From positions 744,001-808,000 of the forward strand of contig NZ_RQXV01000001.1 of assembly GCF_003858655.1 (NCBI RefSeq): a DNA stretch of 64,000 nucleotides. Reading direction: 5' to 3'. This stretch comes from Amphritea balenae (GTDB lineage Bacteria > Pseudomonadota > Gammaproteobacteria > Pseudomonadales > Balneatricaceae). Positions 25,955 through 36,286 of this stretch are shown here, piece by piece (positions within the stretch are counted from its first letter, which is position 1; each line of letters starts with the position of its first letter). The position numbers were made by a program, and so were the translations under genes. The notes under the pieces are model-generated. The model had not been told where the DNA came from, did no database searches, and worked only from the letters and a program-made list of their open reading frames with translations.

Positions 25955-26347
25955 TGCTTTCTCCAATTTGATTTCATATTGAACAGTGTAGATGAGTCTG
26001 AAAAATAACCTTTGCTCACCAGACTTACTTTTCAACTGCGCAGTTTTCGACGTTCCTTTTGGGCTTATCCATAGAGAACAAGCTGGATCTTGTTTGGGTC
26101 AATTACTGACATGAAGATAGGATGGTTAATAACTGAGGGCTGAGCGATTTCGTTCAGTCTGCGGCTAATAGCTAGTCCCATCAGCAACAAAGGAAAGGCC
26201 GTAATAACCTTACGAAGCTGAAACTACAGTCACCCGATTAAACAAATTAAGAAGGCCCTGCTAACAACTAGCAAGTGAGGCAGTCACGTCTGGCAAGCCG
26301 AACTAGTTCGGCGGTTCTAGCTAGCAAAGCGAAGCTTTGCAGTCTGC
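25955..26347. other. Gene-free region with hairpin-rich repeat
   Basis: About 390 bp without a supportable gene. The right third (26268-26340) is made of repeat modules; the rest shows no recognised feature. Confidence 0.6.
26282..26340. repeat. REP-like module, GTCACGTCTGGC family
   Basis: GTCACGTCTGGC is followed by the palindrome GCCGAACTAGTTCGGC (26297-26312), GGTTCTAG and the hairpin GCAAAGC-GAA-GCTTTGC (26324-26340). Related to the element at 9183-9246. Confidence 0.55.
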
Positions 26348-26387
26348 ACTTAATAAAAAGGCGCCACTTGGCGCCTTTTTATTAAGT
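26348..26387. terminator. Bidirectional terminator with 18-bp perfect stem
   Basis: ACTTAATAAAAAGGCGCC pairs exactly with GGCGCCTTTTTATTAAGT around loop ACTT. A- and T-runs on both flanks serve either strand; the stop codon of the permease gene lies inside the right arm. Confidence 0.93.
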
Positions 26388-27143
26388 ACGAATTCGGTAT
26401 CCGGTTCGGAAGATCCACCAGATCGCTGCCATACAGGTTAGCAGGAACACCATAGTCATCCCCAGACTGACTGCGATATTTACATCAGCCACGCCATAGA
26501 ATGCCCACCGGAAACCGCTAATAAGATAGACCACCGGATTAAACAAGGTCAGGGTCTGCCAGGGCTCGGGTAACATGCTGATGGAATAGAATGCACCGCC
26601 GAGGAAGGTTAACGGGGTAATTACCATCAGAGGAATAACCTGCAGCTTCTGAAAGTCATCGGCCCAAATACCGATAATAAAGCCGAACAGACTGAAAGTG
26701 ATGGAGGTAAGTATCAGAAAGGCCATCATCCAGACCGGGTGCTCGATACTGTAATCGACAAAGACCCGGGCCGTGATTAGTATCAGAATACCCAGCACCA
26801 CCGATTTAGTGGCCGCAGCACCGACATAGCCCAAGACGATTTCCAGCGGCGATACCGGCGCCGATAGAACCTCATAGATAGTGCCGGAAAACTTAGGAAA
26901 GAAGATACCGAATGAGGCGTTGGAAATACTCTGGCTTAACAAAGCCAGCATCACCAGGCCGGGGATAATAAAGGCGCCATAGCCTACACCATCGATGGTC
27001 CCCATACGGGAGCCAATAGCAGTACCAAACACTATAAAGTACAGCGACGTCGATAGCACCGGCGAGACGATACTCTGCATCAGAGTACGCATGGTGCGTG
27101 CCATCTCAAAATAATAGATCGCCCGGATTCCATAAATATTCAT
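26382..27143 (-). CDS. yadH: ABC-2 type permease, YadH-like
   Basis: 253-residue membrane subunit with six predicted helices and the ABC-2 signature region around [20 protein letters not shown], followed by [16 protein letters not shown]. The length and sequence fit E. coli YadH (256 residues). It overlaps the ATPase gene by 4 bp, so they form a two-gene exporter operon. The substrate is not known for YadGH. Confidence 0.9.
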   Translation of the reverse strand: MNIYGIRAIYYFEMARTMRTLMQSIVSPVLSTSLYFIVFGTAIGSRMGTIDGVGYGAFIIPGLVMLALLSQSISNASFGIFFPKFSGTIYEVLSAPVSPLEIVLGYVGAAATKSVVLGILILITARVFVDYSIEHPVWMMAFLILTSITFSLFGFIIGIWADDFQKLQVIPLMVITPLTFLGGAFYSISMLPEPWQTLTLFNPVVYLISGFRWAFYGVADVNIAVSLGMTMVFLLTCMAAIWWIFRTGYRIRT

Positions 27144-28072
27144 TTTGCTGTTTCCTCATGTACCAGGCTAACGAAGATCTCTTCCAGTGAGCTCTCACTG
27201 GAATTCAGGTCTCTGATCCCTATCCCCTGCTCACTCAGAATGCGGAATAAACGCGCCACGCTATCGCCATTCTGACGGCTGTCATAGCTGTATCTCAGGA
27301 AGCTACCTTCCAGTTCTGACTGCAGGTTAAACTCAGCCAGCGCGGCTGGAATTTCGGTTAGCGGAGAGGTCAGGTGCAGATTAAGCTGCTTACTGCCCAA
27401 CTTATCCATCAAAGCCTGTTTCTCTTCCACCAGCAAAATTTCCCCCTGACGGATCACCCCGATACGATCGGCCATCTCTTCTGCTTCTTCGATATAGTGG
27501 GTGGTAAGGATGATGGTCACTCCATGTTCTCTCAGACCACGTACCATTTCCCACATATCCCGGCGCAGTTCAACATCAACGCCGGCTGTAGGCTCATCCA
27601 GAAACAGAATCTCAGGCTCATGAGAAAGTGCTTTAGCGATCATTACCCGACGCTTCATACCGCCGGACAGCTCGCGCATCTGGGCATTTTTCTTATCCCA
27701 TAGTGAAAGTTGGCGTAGTAGTTGTTCGATATATTCTGGGTTGGGTGCTTTGCCAAACAGGCCCCGGCTGAAGTTCACTGTCGCCCAGACGCTTTCAAAC
27801 GCATCGGTGCTCAACTCCTGCGGCACCAGACCTATCTTGCTACGTGCTAAGCGGTAGTCTTTAACGATATCAAATCCATGCGCAGTCACCTGGCCCGACG
27901 TCGGACTACTGATACCGCAAATAATACTGATAAGGGTGGTTTTACCTGCGCCGTTTGGGCCTAACAGCGCAAAGATTTCACCCTTTTGGATATCAAGATT
28001 TACATCCCGTAATGCAGTAAAACCGGACTTATAAGTTTTACCCAGCCCGCTGACTTTTATGATGTGTGACAT
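27140..28072 (-). CDS. yadG: ABC exporter ATPase, YadG-like
   Basis: 310-residue nucleotide-binding subunit. Walker A is GPNGAGKTT, the signature LSGGMKRR, Walker [13 protein letters not shown] and the H-loop ILTTHY. The C-terminal extension ending [11 protein letters not shown] matches YadG-type ATPases (308 residues in E. coli). First gene of the yadGH-like operon. Confidence 0.92.
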   Translation of the reverse strand: MSHIIKVSGLGKTYKSGFTALRDVNLDIQKGEIFALLGPNGAGKTTLISIICGISSPTSGQVTAHGFDIVKDYRLARSKIGLVPQELSTDAFESVWATVNFSRGLFGKAPNPEYIEQLLRQLSLWDKKNAQMRELSGGMKRRVMIAKALSHEPEILFLDEPTAGVDVELRRDMWEMVRGLREHGVTIILTTHYIEEAEEMADRIGVIRQGEILLVEEKQALMDKLGSKQLNLHLTSPLTEIPAALAEFNLQSELEGSFLRYSYDSRQNGDSVARLFRILSEQGIGIRDLNSSESSLEEIFVSLVHEETAK

Positions 28073-28256
28073 ATAGTTCTCTATTCAGAACAGCCCATAT
28101 AAACAGAGCGATAAGAGAAGATTAAGCCGGGAAAATATCGGTCTGACAAGCGGGGATGTTCAAACTGAGGATAAAGATTGAAACTGACCGTCCTGAAATA
28201 CCTCTATCTACCCCCTTGAAGGGAGTACCCTTTCTAAGGCTGTACCGCAAAGGCTT

Positions 28257-28375
28257 ACACCACAGAGAGCACAGAGACCACGGAGAAGAGCACAAGAGAA
28301 TACTGCGCCAACGACTTTTATCTTTACCTCCGTGTTCTCAGTGTCCTTGGCATGCCCCTTGGGTACCGTGGTTAA
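28257..28375. repeat. ACCACAGAG-type imperfect palindrome, copy 1
   Basis: The left arm begins ACCACAGAGAGCACAGAG and CACGGAGAAGAGCAC; the right arm has CCTCCGTGTTCTCAGTGTCC and GTACCGTGGTTAAT. The arms are roughly complementary, so the unit is an imperfect palindrome of about 120 bp. Related copies follow here and near 38.6 kb. Confidence 0.75.
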
Positions 28376-28396
28376 TCACTCTTATCTTTTAGACTT

Positions 28397-28442
28397 TTCG
28401 GACAGCTGCTTCGCAGTGATCGGACAAGCGAAGCGTTCGGAC
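28397..28442. repeat. CGGACA hairpin module cluster A
   Basis: TTCGGACA, hairpin CTGC-TTC-GCAG, CGGACAA, a short GC-GAA-GC loop and TTCGGAC in a row. The same order appears at 38768-38834 with changed inner stems. Confidence 0.65.
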
Positions 28443-28493
28443 TTCGACTCTTATGATCTTATCTTTACCCTTGTGGTAAATAATCTTTCAAGC

Positions 28494-28604
28494 TTTCACC
28501 ACATAGGACACAAAGAGCACGGAGAAATGCATAAGGATTTCCAAAAAGCATATATCTACACCTCAGTGTGCTCTGTGCCCTCTGTGGTCAATAATCTTTT
28601 CAAA
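28494..28604. repeat. ACCACAGAG-type palindrome, copy 2
   Basis: Left arm CACCACATAGGACACAAAG, right arm CTCTGTGCCCTCTGTGGT then CAATAATC. The same boundary motif GTGGTNAATAATC also occurs at 28473-28485 and 38882-38894. Confidence 0.75.
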
Positions 28605-28605
28605 G

Positions 28606-28704
28606 CTTGCACCACAGAGGACACAAAGAAGTGCATAAGAAGCTCCAAAGCTTTTATCTACATCTCAGTGTGAATAGCATGCCCTTTGAATACTGAGGTA
28701 AATA
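28606..28704. repeat. ACCACAGAG-type palindrome, copy 3
   Basis: Left arm GCACCACAGAGGACACAAAG, central AAGCTCCAAAGCTTTTATC, degraded right arm ending TGAGGTAAATA. Nearly head-to-tail with copy 2. Confidence 0.7.
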
Positions 28705-28724
28705 TTTTTTCAACTTTCGTAGGC

Positions 28725-28748
28725 AAAAAAAAGGCCCCGTTCAGGGCC
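28725..28748 (-). terminator. Terminator of the EtfB-like gene
   Basis: Read on the minus strand, GGCCC-TGAACG-GGGCC is followed by eight T residues. It lies about 150 bp beyond the gene's stop codon, leaving an unexplained 3' stretch. Confidence 0.8.
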
Positions 28749-28898
28749 ATAAACATCTGATGTTCACAAGCTAAGATATCACCAGATGGTCCACGCCAGT
28801 CGACCTGGCAAAGTGTAATCAGCAATTACAGATTCCAGCGACTGGCTAGCAGGGAAAAACTGCTATCAGTTCACGACGGTTAAACCTCGTATATTCTT

Positions 28899-29474
28899 TT
28901 AGCCAAAACAGGCAGTCTTTTGTAACACCACCGGCTCTGATTGCGGGTCTAAACCGGTAATCACAGGTCGGGTACTACTGCCACCTGGCAGTGCCATTAA
29001 CGGCATTTCAACGGTTTGCATACCGCTACCTATTTCTCTTATAACTAACACCCGATAAAGCTGACTCTCGCTGCTAACCGCTTGCGATGATCTGAAATCC
29101 AGCAGCTCTGCCAGCATTTTCCCCAGCAGACATTGTTGACCGTTACTACGTCGACCGATAAGAATCAGATCCGGGCTTTCATTGCGAATAACCTCAACCA
29201 GGGTTTCTGCCAGTTCCATATTGCTGGGGATAAGGTCACAGGGTGTATGTCTGCTCCGGTCCACGCCCAGGCGGAACAAACGATTAAGATCATCACTACA
29301 AAGTGGCTGACCTATCGCAACGACAATGACTTCATTAACCGAGCCAGAATGTTTCTGCTGTAGCGCTTCGTTAACAACTTCAAGGTCCTGCTCGCTGACT
29401 CTGCGAAAGACCGAATCGGTCAGGTCAGCAACTGTTTCACAACTGTCTGGTGCCAGTACTACGACTGTTTTCAT
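28899..29474 (-). CDS. Orphan EtfB-like (electron transfer flavoprotein beta) protein
   Basis: 191 residues; ATG at 29474 is chosen for the GGGAG 7 nt upstream. The order of motifs follows EtfB: VVNEALQQKHSG with EVIVVAIG, a GVDRSRH segment, ESPDLILIGRRSNG and GKMLAELLDF, then ETVEMPLMALPG-like strands. It is shorter than typical EtfB (about 250) and no EtfA or dehydrogenase gene is adjacent. The shortened C-terminus and lack of partner suggest a divergent role or a partner elsewhere. Assigned by recalled motif order only. Confidence 0.6.
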   Translation of the reverse strand: MKTVVVLAPDSCETVADLTDSVFRRVSEQDLEVVNEALQQKHSGSVNEVIVVAIGQPLCSDDLNRLFRLGVDRSRHTPCDLIPSNMELAETLVEVIRNESPDLILIGRRSNGQQCLLGKMLAELLDFRSSQAVSSESQLYRVLVIREIGSGMQTVEMPLMALPGGSSTRPVITGLDPQSEPVVLQKTACFG

Positions 29475-29827
29475 CTTTGTGCTCCCGGGCTGACCGTCAA
29501 TCAGGAGATGGAGACTCATAGAATAAATGAGACTGCGATACAGATAGCCATAGAGCTACAGGTATCGTGACTGCCATCAGATCGATCTTGCCAACCAGTA
29601 TTTTTATTTTTCTGGGATTAAAAGGAAGGTACTAACAAGCTCCTTCTTTAGTGCATACAGTAAAGAACACAACCATTGCCGTAGTTTGTCCGAATCCTTA
29701 CGAAATGTAACAAAGCCTTAAGATGCCTCGTATTTCCTATAGAATGATAAGAAGACAGAGACCAGTCAGAGTCCTTTTTTATTCACAGTAGAACTATTTA
29801 ACAGTCACTCTATTTAACGGTAAAAGT
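29475..29827. other. Intergenic region before the hybrid kinase
   Basis: About 350 bp between divergent genes. It contains one isolated TTTGTCCGAA, matching the heptamer of the hairpin modules, but no gene or defined promoter that I can support. Confidence 0.5.
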
Positions 29828-32680
29828 ATGCTGTTCAGATCTAAACTGATGCAACGTTTGTTTTTTGCCCTGCTGATCATCCTGTCGATGATCTTTACAG
29901 CGCTTTACTTCTATTCGGTACCAGTGATCAAAAAGAAGGTCTTTGATATCGAGCTGACGTCCAGCCGGATCGTACTGGACAGTGTTTTCTCTCTGGCGAA
30001 TAAGATGTATTTCGATACCGAAAAACTCCGTTCTCAGGCGCTAAACTCTCATAAACAACAACTACAGGCCGTGGTTGAACTGGCTGAATCCTACCTGGAC
30101 ACTGAATACGAAAAAGCTCGCAATCAGGGTAAAACTGAACAACAGGCCCGACAGCAAGCCTTCGATACAATCAGAAAATTAAAATACGGTAGCAATGATT
30201 ATATCTGGATATCCGATTACAACTCGGTCATTCTTTCGCACCCTGATCCCCGCTACCACGGTCAGGATGTATCTGAACGGCTAAGCAACGACGGTGAAGC
30301 CGCCATTCCAACCATGGTTAAGATCGCTCTGGATCAAGGCCAGGGGTTCCATCAATATCAGTGGTTCCGACTGGATGCCGAACGCCAGCAGGACAAAGTC
30401 TCGTTTGTAAAAAATTATCCACAATGGGGCATCGTTATCGGATCAGGTGTTTATCTTGATGACCTGGAAGGTGATATTGCCAGAATACGTAAAGAAGCCA
30501 TCCAAGAGCTCCGCGAAGGCCTGAAAGAGATCAGAATAGCCTCCTCCGGCTATCTGTTTATCTTTGATGCCGATACCAATATGCTGGTCCACCCAAACCC
30601 TAATATCGATGGTAAGAACTTTCTCGATCTGATCAGTCCATCCACTGGCAATCCAATTGCCAAAGACCTGATTCAGGTTGCCGATACCGGCACTGAATTG
30701 AGCTATAAGTGGGACCGACCCGATGACCCAGGCAACTATATTTACGACAAACTGTCACTGGTCCGCTATCTCCCCGGCTTTGATTGGTATATAGGCTCTT
30801 CTGTTTATGTCGATGAACTGCGTAGCAGCTCTGAGCTGCTTGCCGAGCGGATACTCACGATTGCCATTATCGCTCTGGTTATCGCACTGATACTGCTCTT
30901 ATTATTCAGTCAGTGGGTAACCCGCCCCATAAAGCAACTGGCCGAAACCGCCGTCAAAGTCACTGAAGGTGACCTTAGTGCCAAAAGTGGCATTCGCAGT
31001 GATGACGAAATGGGATTGTTAGCCCGCACTTTCGACGATATGGTCGACCGCCTACGGGATAATATTAACAACCTGGACTCCAAAGTTGAGCACCGAACCC
31101 AGGTGTTAGCCGAAAAAAACCTGGAGCTTCAAGATGCCTCCCGAAAGATGGCCAATGCCAAGCAAGCACTGGCACTTTCTGAACAACGTCAACGGCTGAT
31201 CCTGGATGCCCTGCCTGCGCAGATCGTCTTTACCGACAGCGATATGAATATACTGTTCGTCAATCAGCGTTTTGCCGACCGGGTGCAGCGCGACAAAACC
31301 GCTGTCATTAACCGGCCTTTGCATAAAATGATAAGCCCTAAGATCTTCAGCGCAATCAGTAAACAACTGGATGAAGCGCAACCCGGTGAGCCCTCGATCG
31401 TTGAATATAAGGATATTCGAGACAACAAGGAGCTGATATTTAAGCGCACCCTTATCCCCTTCTGTAACGCTGATAACAGCGTCAACGGTATCCTGATTCT
31501 TGCCATCGATATTACCGCTGAGAAAGATGCGCTGCGCCATCTTAACGAGGCCCAGCGGATGAATGCTGTCGGACAGATGGCCGGAGGACTGGCCCACGAC
31601 TTCAATAACCTGCTAACCATTATTCTTGGCAACCTTTACTCCGCCGGCGATCACTACCGCCATGACGACGAACTGACACGCTACCTGGATCCAGCCATAC
31701 GGGCGACCCGACGCGGTGCAGATATCACCAGCCGGTTACTATCATTTTCACGTCGACAGCCGCTATCCCCCTGCCTGATCGATCTTGAAACCCTGATGAA
31801 TGAAACCCTTCAGTTACTCAGTAATTCGCTGCCAGACAAGATCAAAATCGACTTTATCAATTCAACAGACGCGCTATCACCTTTTGCCGATCCGGGGCGT
31901 CTCGAAGATGCCCTGGTCAACCTGGCATTCAATGCCCGTGATGCGATGCCCGACGGCGGCGAACTCAGGTTCAGTGCCTGCAATCTCGAAGTCGACTCAC
32001 TTCTGGTTATGGACGAGCAGGTCAACCCTGGCAACTACATCCAGATCAGTATCAGTGATACCGGATGCGGCTTTTCTACGCTGGCGCAAGAGCAGGCATT
32101 TGAACCCTTCTTTACCACTAAAACAGGGGGCGCGGGATCAGGGCTGGGGTTAAGTATGGTGTATGGTTTTGTTAAACAATCAAAAGGCTATATCAGTATT
32201 GAGAACGAGCTCAGCCAAGGCGCAACGATTAGACTGTTACTGCCTGCCAGGAGCGAAGCAGCGGTCATCCCTGAGCTTGTTGAAGCCGAGACAGATCATC
32301 CTCAGCAAGCCTCAGGCAAACTGGTTCTCCTGGTTGAAGATGATCATGATGTCCGGGCCATTATCCGCCAGCAACTGATCGATATGGAGTTTGATGTTAT
32401 CGATACACACAGTGCCGATGAAGCGGTACGGCTGATACCCCTGCTACCGGAACTCTACGCGCTTGTATCCGATATCATGCTACCTGGCGAGCTTAACGGT
32501 ATACAGCTGGCAGACTGGCTGAAACCACAAGACAGTCAGTGTCGCATCGTTCTCATTAGCGGATACTCCTATCAACAAAGTGAAGGTACGCCAATCGATC
32601 CGGCTTATACCTTGTTGAATAAACCTTTTGCTGCGGCTGAGTTAAAGCAGGCAATTTCCAGAGCCACCAGGGTATTATAA
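29828..32680 (+). CDS. Hybrid sensor kinase with two Cache domains
   Basis: 950-residue membrane kinase. TM1 (about 8-30) is followed by two sCache_2-type periplasmic sensor modules, seen as twin patterns [18 protein letters not shown] and [18 protein letters not shown], each followed by a GSGVY or GSSVY strand. TM2 is near 338-360, then HAMP, a coiled coil and a PAS domain (about 455-570). The HisKA has phosphoacceptor H590 in GGLAHDFNN, the HATPase ends in [10 protein letters not shown], and a C-terminal receiver has D882. Tandem Cache modules bind small extracellular molecules such as carboxylates or amino acids. The downstream regulator is its likely partner. Confidence 0.92.
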   Translation: MLFRSKLMQRLFFALLIILSMIFTALYFYSVPVIKKKVFDIELTSSRIVLDSVFSLANKMYFDTEKLRSQALNSHKQQLQAVVELAESYLDTEYEKARNQGKTEQQARQQAFDTIRKLKYGSNDYIWISDYNSVILSHPDPRYHGQDVSERLSNDGEAAIPTMVKIALDQGQGFHQYQWFRLDAERQQDKVSFVKNYPQWGIVIGSGVYLDDLEGDIARIRKEAIQELREGLKEIRIASSGYLFIFDADTNMLVHPNPNIDGKNFLDLISPSTGNPIAKDLIQVADTGTELSYKWDRPDDPGNYIYDKLSLVRYLPGFDWYIGSSVYVDELRSSSELLAERILTIAIIALVIALILLLLFSQWVTRPIKQLAETAVKVTEGDLSAKSGIRSDDEMGLLARTFDDMVDRLRDNINNLDSKVEHRTQVLAEKNLELQDASRKMANAKQALALSEQRQRLILDALPAQIVFTDSDMNILFVNQRFADRVQRDKTAVINRPLHKMISPKIFSAISKQLDEAQPGEPSIVEYKDIRDNKELIFKRTLIPFCNADNSVNGILILAIDITAEKDALRHLNEAQRMNAVGQMAGGLAHDFNNLLTIILGNLYSAGDHYRHDDELTRYLDPAIRATRRGADITSRLLSFSRRQPLSPCLIDLETLMNETLQLLSNSLPDKIKIDFINSTDALSPFADPGRLEDALVNLAFNARDAMPDGGELRFSACNLEVDSLLVMDEQVNPGNYIQISISDTGCGFSTLAQEQAFEPFFTTKTGGAGSGLGLSMVYGFVKQSKGYISIENELSQGATIRLLLPARSEAAVIPELVEAETDHPQQASGKLVLLVEDDHDVRAIIRQQLIDMEFDVIDTHSADEAVRLIPLLPELYALVSDIMLPGELNGIQLADWLKPQDSQCRIVLISGYSYQQSEGTPIDPAYTLLNKPFAAAELKQAISRATRVL

Positions 32681-32732
32681 ATGTAACAGCTACGGTACTG
32701 TAGGCGTACGGTATTAGTGAAAGGAGACACTG

Positions 32733-33440
32733 TTGAGAAGTAATAAAACCATCTACGTTATCGATGACGAAGTTGATATTTGCCAGTTGGTTAGCCAGGA
32801 ACTGGAGCTGTTTGGCTATACGGTGCAAACCTTCACCACCGGTGCTCAGGCTGTACATGCCTTGCGTAACCGACCACCAGCGCTTTGTATTATCGATCTG
32901 GGTCTGCCAGATATGGATGGTATGGAGCTGGTTAAACAGCTTTGTGAAGAGCATAACGTCGGCGTGATGATTCTATCAGGACGTAACAGCGTGCCCGACA
33001 AAGTATTAGGCTTAGAGCTGGGCGCTGACGATTATATCGTCAAACCTTTTATCCCCCGTGAACTGGTCGCCCGGGTAAAAAGCCTGCTACGACGATTAGA
33101 AAAAGCCGGCCCCGCACCACAGGACAGTTCCAGTAAGGCCTTTTTCTCCGACCTTAGCTATGACCCGGCAACCCTGACGCTAACCACCGCAACAGGTGAC
33201 GCTGAAGAGCTCAGCTCCGCCGAGCACGAGCTATTGATAAAGCTACTGCGAGCTCCCAAAACGATCCTCTCGCGGGATCAGTTACTCGGTGATCAGGCAT
33301 CCCCTTTTGATCGTAGTATCGATGTACGCATGTCCCGGGTTCGAAAGAAAATCGAGCAGGACCCGAAGAATCCGGAGATCATCAAAACTATCTATGGTGT
33401 GGGCTATATCCTGACTACCGATGTCAGCTGGAATAGCTGA
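32733..33440 (+). CDS. OmpR-family response regulator
   Basis: 235 residues with a TTG start supported by AAGGAG 6 nt upstream. The receiver domain has D55 in CIIDLGLPDMDG and LGADDYIVKPF; the C-terminal winged helix includes ELLIKLLRAPKTILSRDQLL and the RVRKKIEQDP recognition region. It lies 52 bp after the hybrid kinase and should be phosphorylated through it. Targets are unknown. Confidence 0.92.
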   Translation: MRSNKTIYVIDDEVDICQLVSQELELFGYTVQTFTTGAQAVHALRNRPPALCIIDLGLPDMDGMELVKQLCEEHNVGVMILSGRNSVPDKVLGLELGADDYIVKPFIPRELVARVKSLLRRLEKAGPAPQDSSSKAFFSDLSYDPATLTLTTATGDAEELSSAEHELLIKLLRAPKTILSRDQLLGDQASPFDRSIDVRMSRVRKKIEQDPKNPEIIKTIYGVGYILTTDVSWNS

Positions 33441-33476
33441 TCGGGCCTGACAATTCCGTTGAACGTTGTTCCACTA

Positions 33477-33498
33477 CAGGGCTATATCAGTAGCCCTG
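33477..33498. terminator. Hairpin between convergent genes
   Basis: Perfect 8-bp stem CAGGGCTA/TAGCCCTG with loop TATCAG between the regulator and the minus-strand hypothetical gene; no T-run, so termination is plausible but unproven. Confidence 0.45.
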
Positions 33499-33507
33499 AG
33501 GAATTTA

Positions 33508-34416
33508 TCAGCCGCCTTTTACCATCTCTTTATCACGATCCCATCGTAGGGCCCGAACAGCACGGGCGGCTTTATCATCCAGCGGAATACTCTTGAGTCG
33601 GTTAATATTCTCTTCGGTAAAAAATACCCGGGCGTCAGCAATCAGTTTTTCTGCCGCGCCTAAGTTGTGATCGACCTGCTCAGTCCAGTCAATGGGCACA
33701 CTGATAGCCTGCTGCGAACCGGCTTGCTTTGCCTTAGACTCCAGAGCCTGCAAAGGCTTAAGCACCTGCTCAATTAACAGCTGCCGAATGTCCCCGGTAA
33801 AAATATCCAGCCCTTCCAGTTGCTCTACATCCTCTAGCTGTTGGTCGCTGGCATTGTTCTCTATCAGGCTTTCTAATATTGAGCTTTCCTCTTTCTCTGC
33901 CTGTAATTCCTTTAATGCGCTAAGCAGATCCGGTGGGCTGGCTTTTTGAAAGTTATTCAGGGATTGGTATAGCCAGTTGGCCCCCCGGGGCATCTCCTTA
34001 AGCTCTTTTACCCGCTCTTTGATTCTGCCACTTAAATTTACAAAGTCATCCAGGCTCATTTGACGGGTCAGGGTTTGGGCCGCAGGTGAACGGCTTCTGG
34101 TCGAAGCCGTTGTGGTGGAACGGGCCCGGGTCGCCTTTGGTGGCTTTAATGCGGCAGGATCCATATACCGTTTTGCACAACTGTCACAAATACTGCATTC
34201 GCCACCTTTAGTTGTGCGAACCAGGTAGCCTTTTTTATGGTTCTGGTAACAATTACTGACGCAGCAACAGGCAATTTTCCGAGGGAATGAATAGGCGGCC
34301 AGTACATAACTGATCAGCGACTTTCTCGGCAATAGTGTATCTACGTAATTGGGACGATTAACGATATCTTCCAGTGATTTAATGCTGATGTTCTCTTTTG
34401 TATAAAAGTTAGCCAT
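33508..34416 (-). CDS. Hypothetical protein with cysteine-rich N-terminal module
   Basis: 302 residues of no recognised family. Residues 50-80 hold seven cysteines in two groups (C50, C51, C52, C56 and C74, C77, C80) with a nearby His60, suggesting a zinc-binding knuckle. A Ser/Thr/Arg-rich linker (about 92-115) follows, then a long acidic helical part (about 120-300) with LKELQAEKEES and LEDVEQLEGLDIF, possibly coiled coil. No signal peptide or membrane span. It stands alone. It may be a scaffold or nucleic-acid-associated protein, but that is a guess. Confidence 0.7.
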   Translation of the reverse strand: MANFYTKENISIKSLEDIVNRPNYVDTLLPRKSLISYVLAAYSFPRKIACCCVSNCYQNHKKGYLVRTTKGGECSICDSCAKRYMDPAALKPPKATRARSTTTASTRSRSPAAQTLTRQMSLDDFVNLSGRIKERVKELKEMPRGANWLYQSLNNFQKASPPDLLSALKELQAEKEESSILESLIENNASDQQLEDVEQLEGLDIFTGDIRQLLIEQVLKPLQALESKAKQAGSQQAISVPIDWTEQVDHNLGAAEKLIADARVFFTEENINRLKSIPLDDKAARAVRALRWDRDKEMVKGG

Positions 34417-34583
34417 CGTACTTAGTCCCGCACTGCTTTGATCAAAAAGACTATGTTAGCAACGTGCAGTCAGTCTTGGAAACACTAACCGGCCTAAATC
34501 TGACTAAGGGACCTGCAAGCAAGCTACACTCAAGCTCTGCAGGCCCTTAAATCAGCTCTGACTCTTTCAGTCTGATAGAGCCT

Positions 34584-35138
34584 TTAAACCATTTCAGCTA
34601 ACAATTCATCTGTATTCACAACCCGTGCATAAGCAAACGCCAGCGCGGCCATATAAGATGCATGAACTTGTTCTGCCCCTACAGTAACGCCATTAAACTC
34701 CTGGGCCCGGGTCGCACAGGCATCCTGAGCGACGCTAACCTGATAGCCAAAGTCAGCCGCAGCACGTACCCCCGCATCGATACACATATGGCTCATGGCT
34801 CCTACAATGATCAGGTTCTCAATATTAAGATTATCCAGAGCCTGTTTCAGGTCTGTATCTTTAAAGCTATTAGCCGAATGCTTAAGTATTACCGGCTCAT
34901 CACCCTGCACCGCTACCACTGGATGTATCAAGGCGCCATCGGAACCGGACACAAAGAAAGGCGCCTCTTCAGATTCAAATTCATGGCGAACATGTATAAC
35001 AGGCAACCCTTTGTTACGAAAAACTGCGAGTAATTCTGCGCCTTTCGCGGCGGCAGTCTCAGCTCCTTCAAGTTCCCATTTTCCACCTGGGAAATAATCA
35101 TTCTGAAAATCTATCAGTAACAGCGCGGTATTAGTCAT
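34584..35138 (-). CDS. Cysteine hydrolase, isochorismatase family
   Basis: 184-residue hydrolase with the family triad: D10 in LLLIDFQNDYF, Lys in PVILKHSANSF and the nucleophilic Cys in GAMSHMCIDAGVRAA. Members hydrolyse amides or vinyl ethers, including nicotinamide and isochorismate. The exact substrate is unknown. A GlxA-type regulator is divergently encoded 150 bp away and may control it. Confidence 0.9.
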   Translation of the reverse strand: MTNTALLLIDFQNDYFPGGKWELEGAETAAAKGAELLAVFRNKGLPVIHVRHEFESEEAPFFVSGSDGALIHPVVAVQGDEPVILKHSANSFKDTDLKQALDNLNIENLIIVGAMSHMCIDAGVRAAADFGYQVSVAQDACATRAQEFNGVTVGAEQVHASYMAALAFAYARVVNTDELLAEMV

Positions 35139-35288
35139 CTCTTTCTCTCCGGTTTATATACTCAGTCGATAACGCTATTTTATGGCGTTACTCAGTTATA
35201 TACTGGAGTCACATTCGACACATTAAGCGCAAAAACTGACATCAATCTCATAGAAACATAACCTGAAAGAACTGAAAAAGGCAGACTG

Positions 35289-36239
35289 ATGAGCCCCGTT
35301 AACATAACAATCATTCAGTATCCGGGAGCAATGAAGTCGGCTATTGAAGGCCTGCGGGAACTATTCGAGCTCGCTAACAAACTGCTAATTGAACAGGATT
35401 CCCAGCCTGTATTTAACATCCATTTATGGCACGCAGAAGCCATAGCTAAAGTGCAGCCTGAATCGACTGATGCATGCCTTATCCCCAGAGTGATTATTTT
35501 ACCGCCCTGTCTCAGTGGCGAGTTTTATCAGCAACCGCAATCCCGACTAGCTGACTGGTTATGCGAGCAACATGCTGCGGGTACTCTGTTGTGTTCAGTC
35601 TGCGCCGGCGCCTTTATTCTGGCGCAAACAGGACTATTGAATCAGCGCCCAGCCACCACACACTGGGCCTTAGCAGCATCTTTCGCTGAATGTTTTCCAC
35701 AGGTCCGGCTAGATGACAGTAAAATACTGATCAATGACAATGACCTGATTACTACCGGCGGTTTAATGGCCTGGCTGGATCTGGGCCTGGAACTGGTGGC
35801 ACAGTTCAGTCACCCCGCTTTGATGCGTCAGTTAGGTAAGCGCTTAGTGGTTGATACCGGTCCTCGGGAACAGCGATATTATCGATGCTTTATACCGAGG
35901 CTTAATCATGGGGACCGGACTATTCTCCAGTGCCAGCACTACCTGCAACGCCACTTTAACAGTCCGTTAACGGTATCGGCCTTAGCTGAAAACTGTCACC
36001 TTACCGAGCGCACTTTTCTACGTCGTTTTGTCGCCGCTACCGGTTACAAACCTAAGGAATACATGCAGCAGCTACGGATCAGTAAAGCCTGCGATGCATT
36101 AGAAAGTTCCCAGGATACCGTCGACCTGATCGCTCAAAATACCGGTTATGAAGATGTCAGCGCTTTCAGAAAAACTTTCATCAAAATAACCGGACTCACA
36201 CCCCGGGAGTTTCGTTCACGGTTTGGTACTTTTAACTAA
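35289..36239 (+). CDS. GlxA-type AraC-family regulator
   Basis: 316 residues: an N-terminal DJ-1/PfpI-like domain (about 1-190) with the nucleophile elbow CSVCAGAFILA, followed by an AraC-type double helix-turn-helix (about 215-312) containing AENCHLTERTFLRRF and GYEDVSAFRKTF. Regulators of this layout often control nitrogen or quaternary-amine catabolism. It is divergent from the isochorismatase-like gene. Confidence 0.9.
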   Translation: MSPVNITIIQYPGAMKSAIEGLRELFELANKLLIEQDSQPVFNIHLWHAEAIAKVQPESTDACLIPRVIILPPCLSGEFYQQPQSRLADWLCEQHAAGTLLCSVCAGAFILAQTGLLNQRPATTHWALAASFAECFPQVRLDDSKILINDNDLITTGGLMAWLDLGLELVAQFSHPALMRQLGKRLVVDTGPREQRYYRCFIPRLNHGDRTILQCQHYLQRHFNSPLTVSALAENCHLTERTFLRRFVAATGYKPKEYMQQLRISKACDALESSQDTVDLIAQNTGYEDVSAFRKTFIKITGLTPREFRSRFGTFN

Positions 36240-36286
36240 GCATATTGAACGAAGAAAACTGAACTAAGGAAAGAGAAGACCCCTGC

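Noticed and set aside
28156-28673. Two plus-strand frames in the repeat region
   Set aside because: They are translations of ACCACAGAG-type repeats (His/Arg/Glu-rich) with no coding signals.
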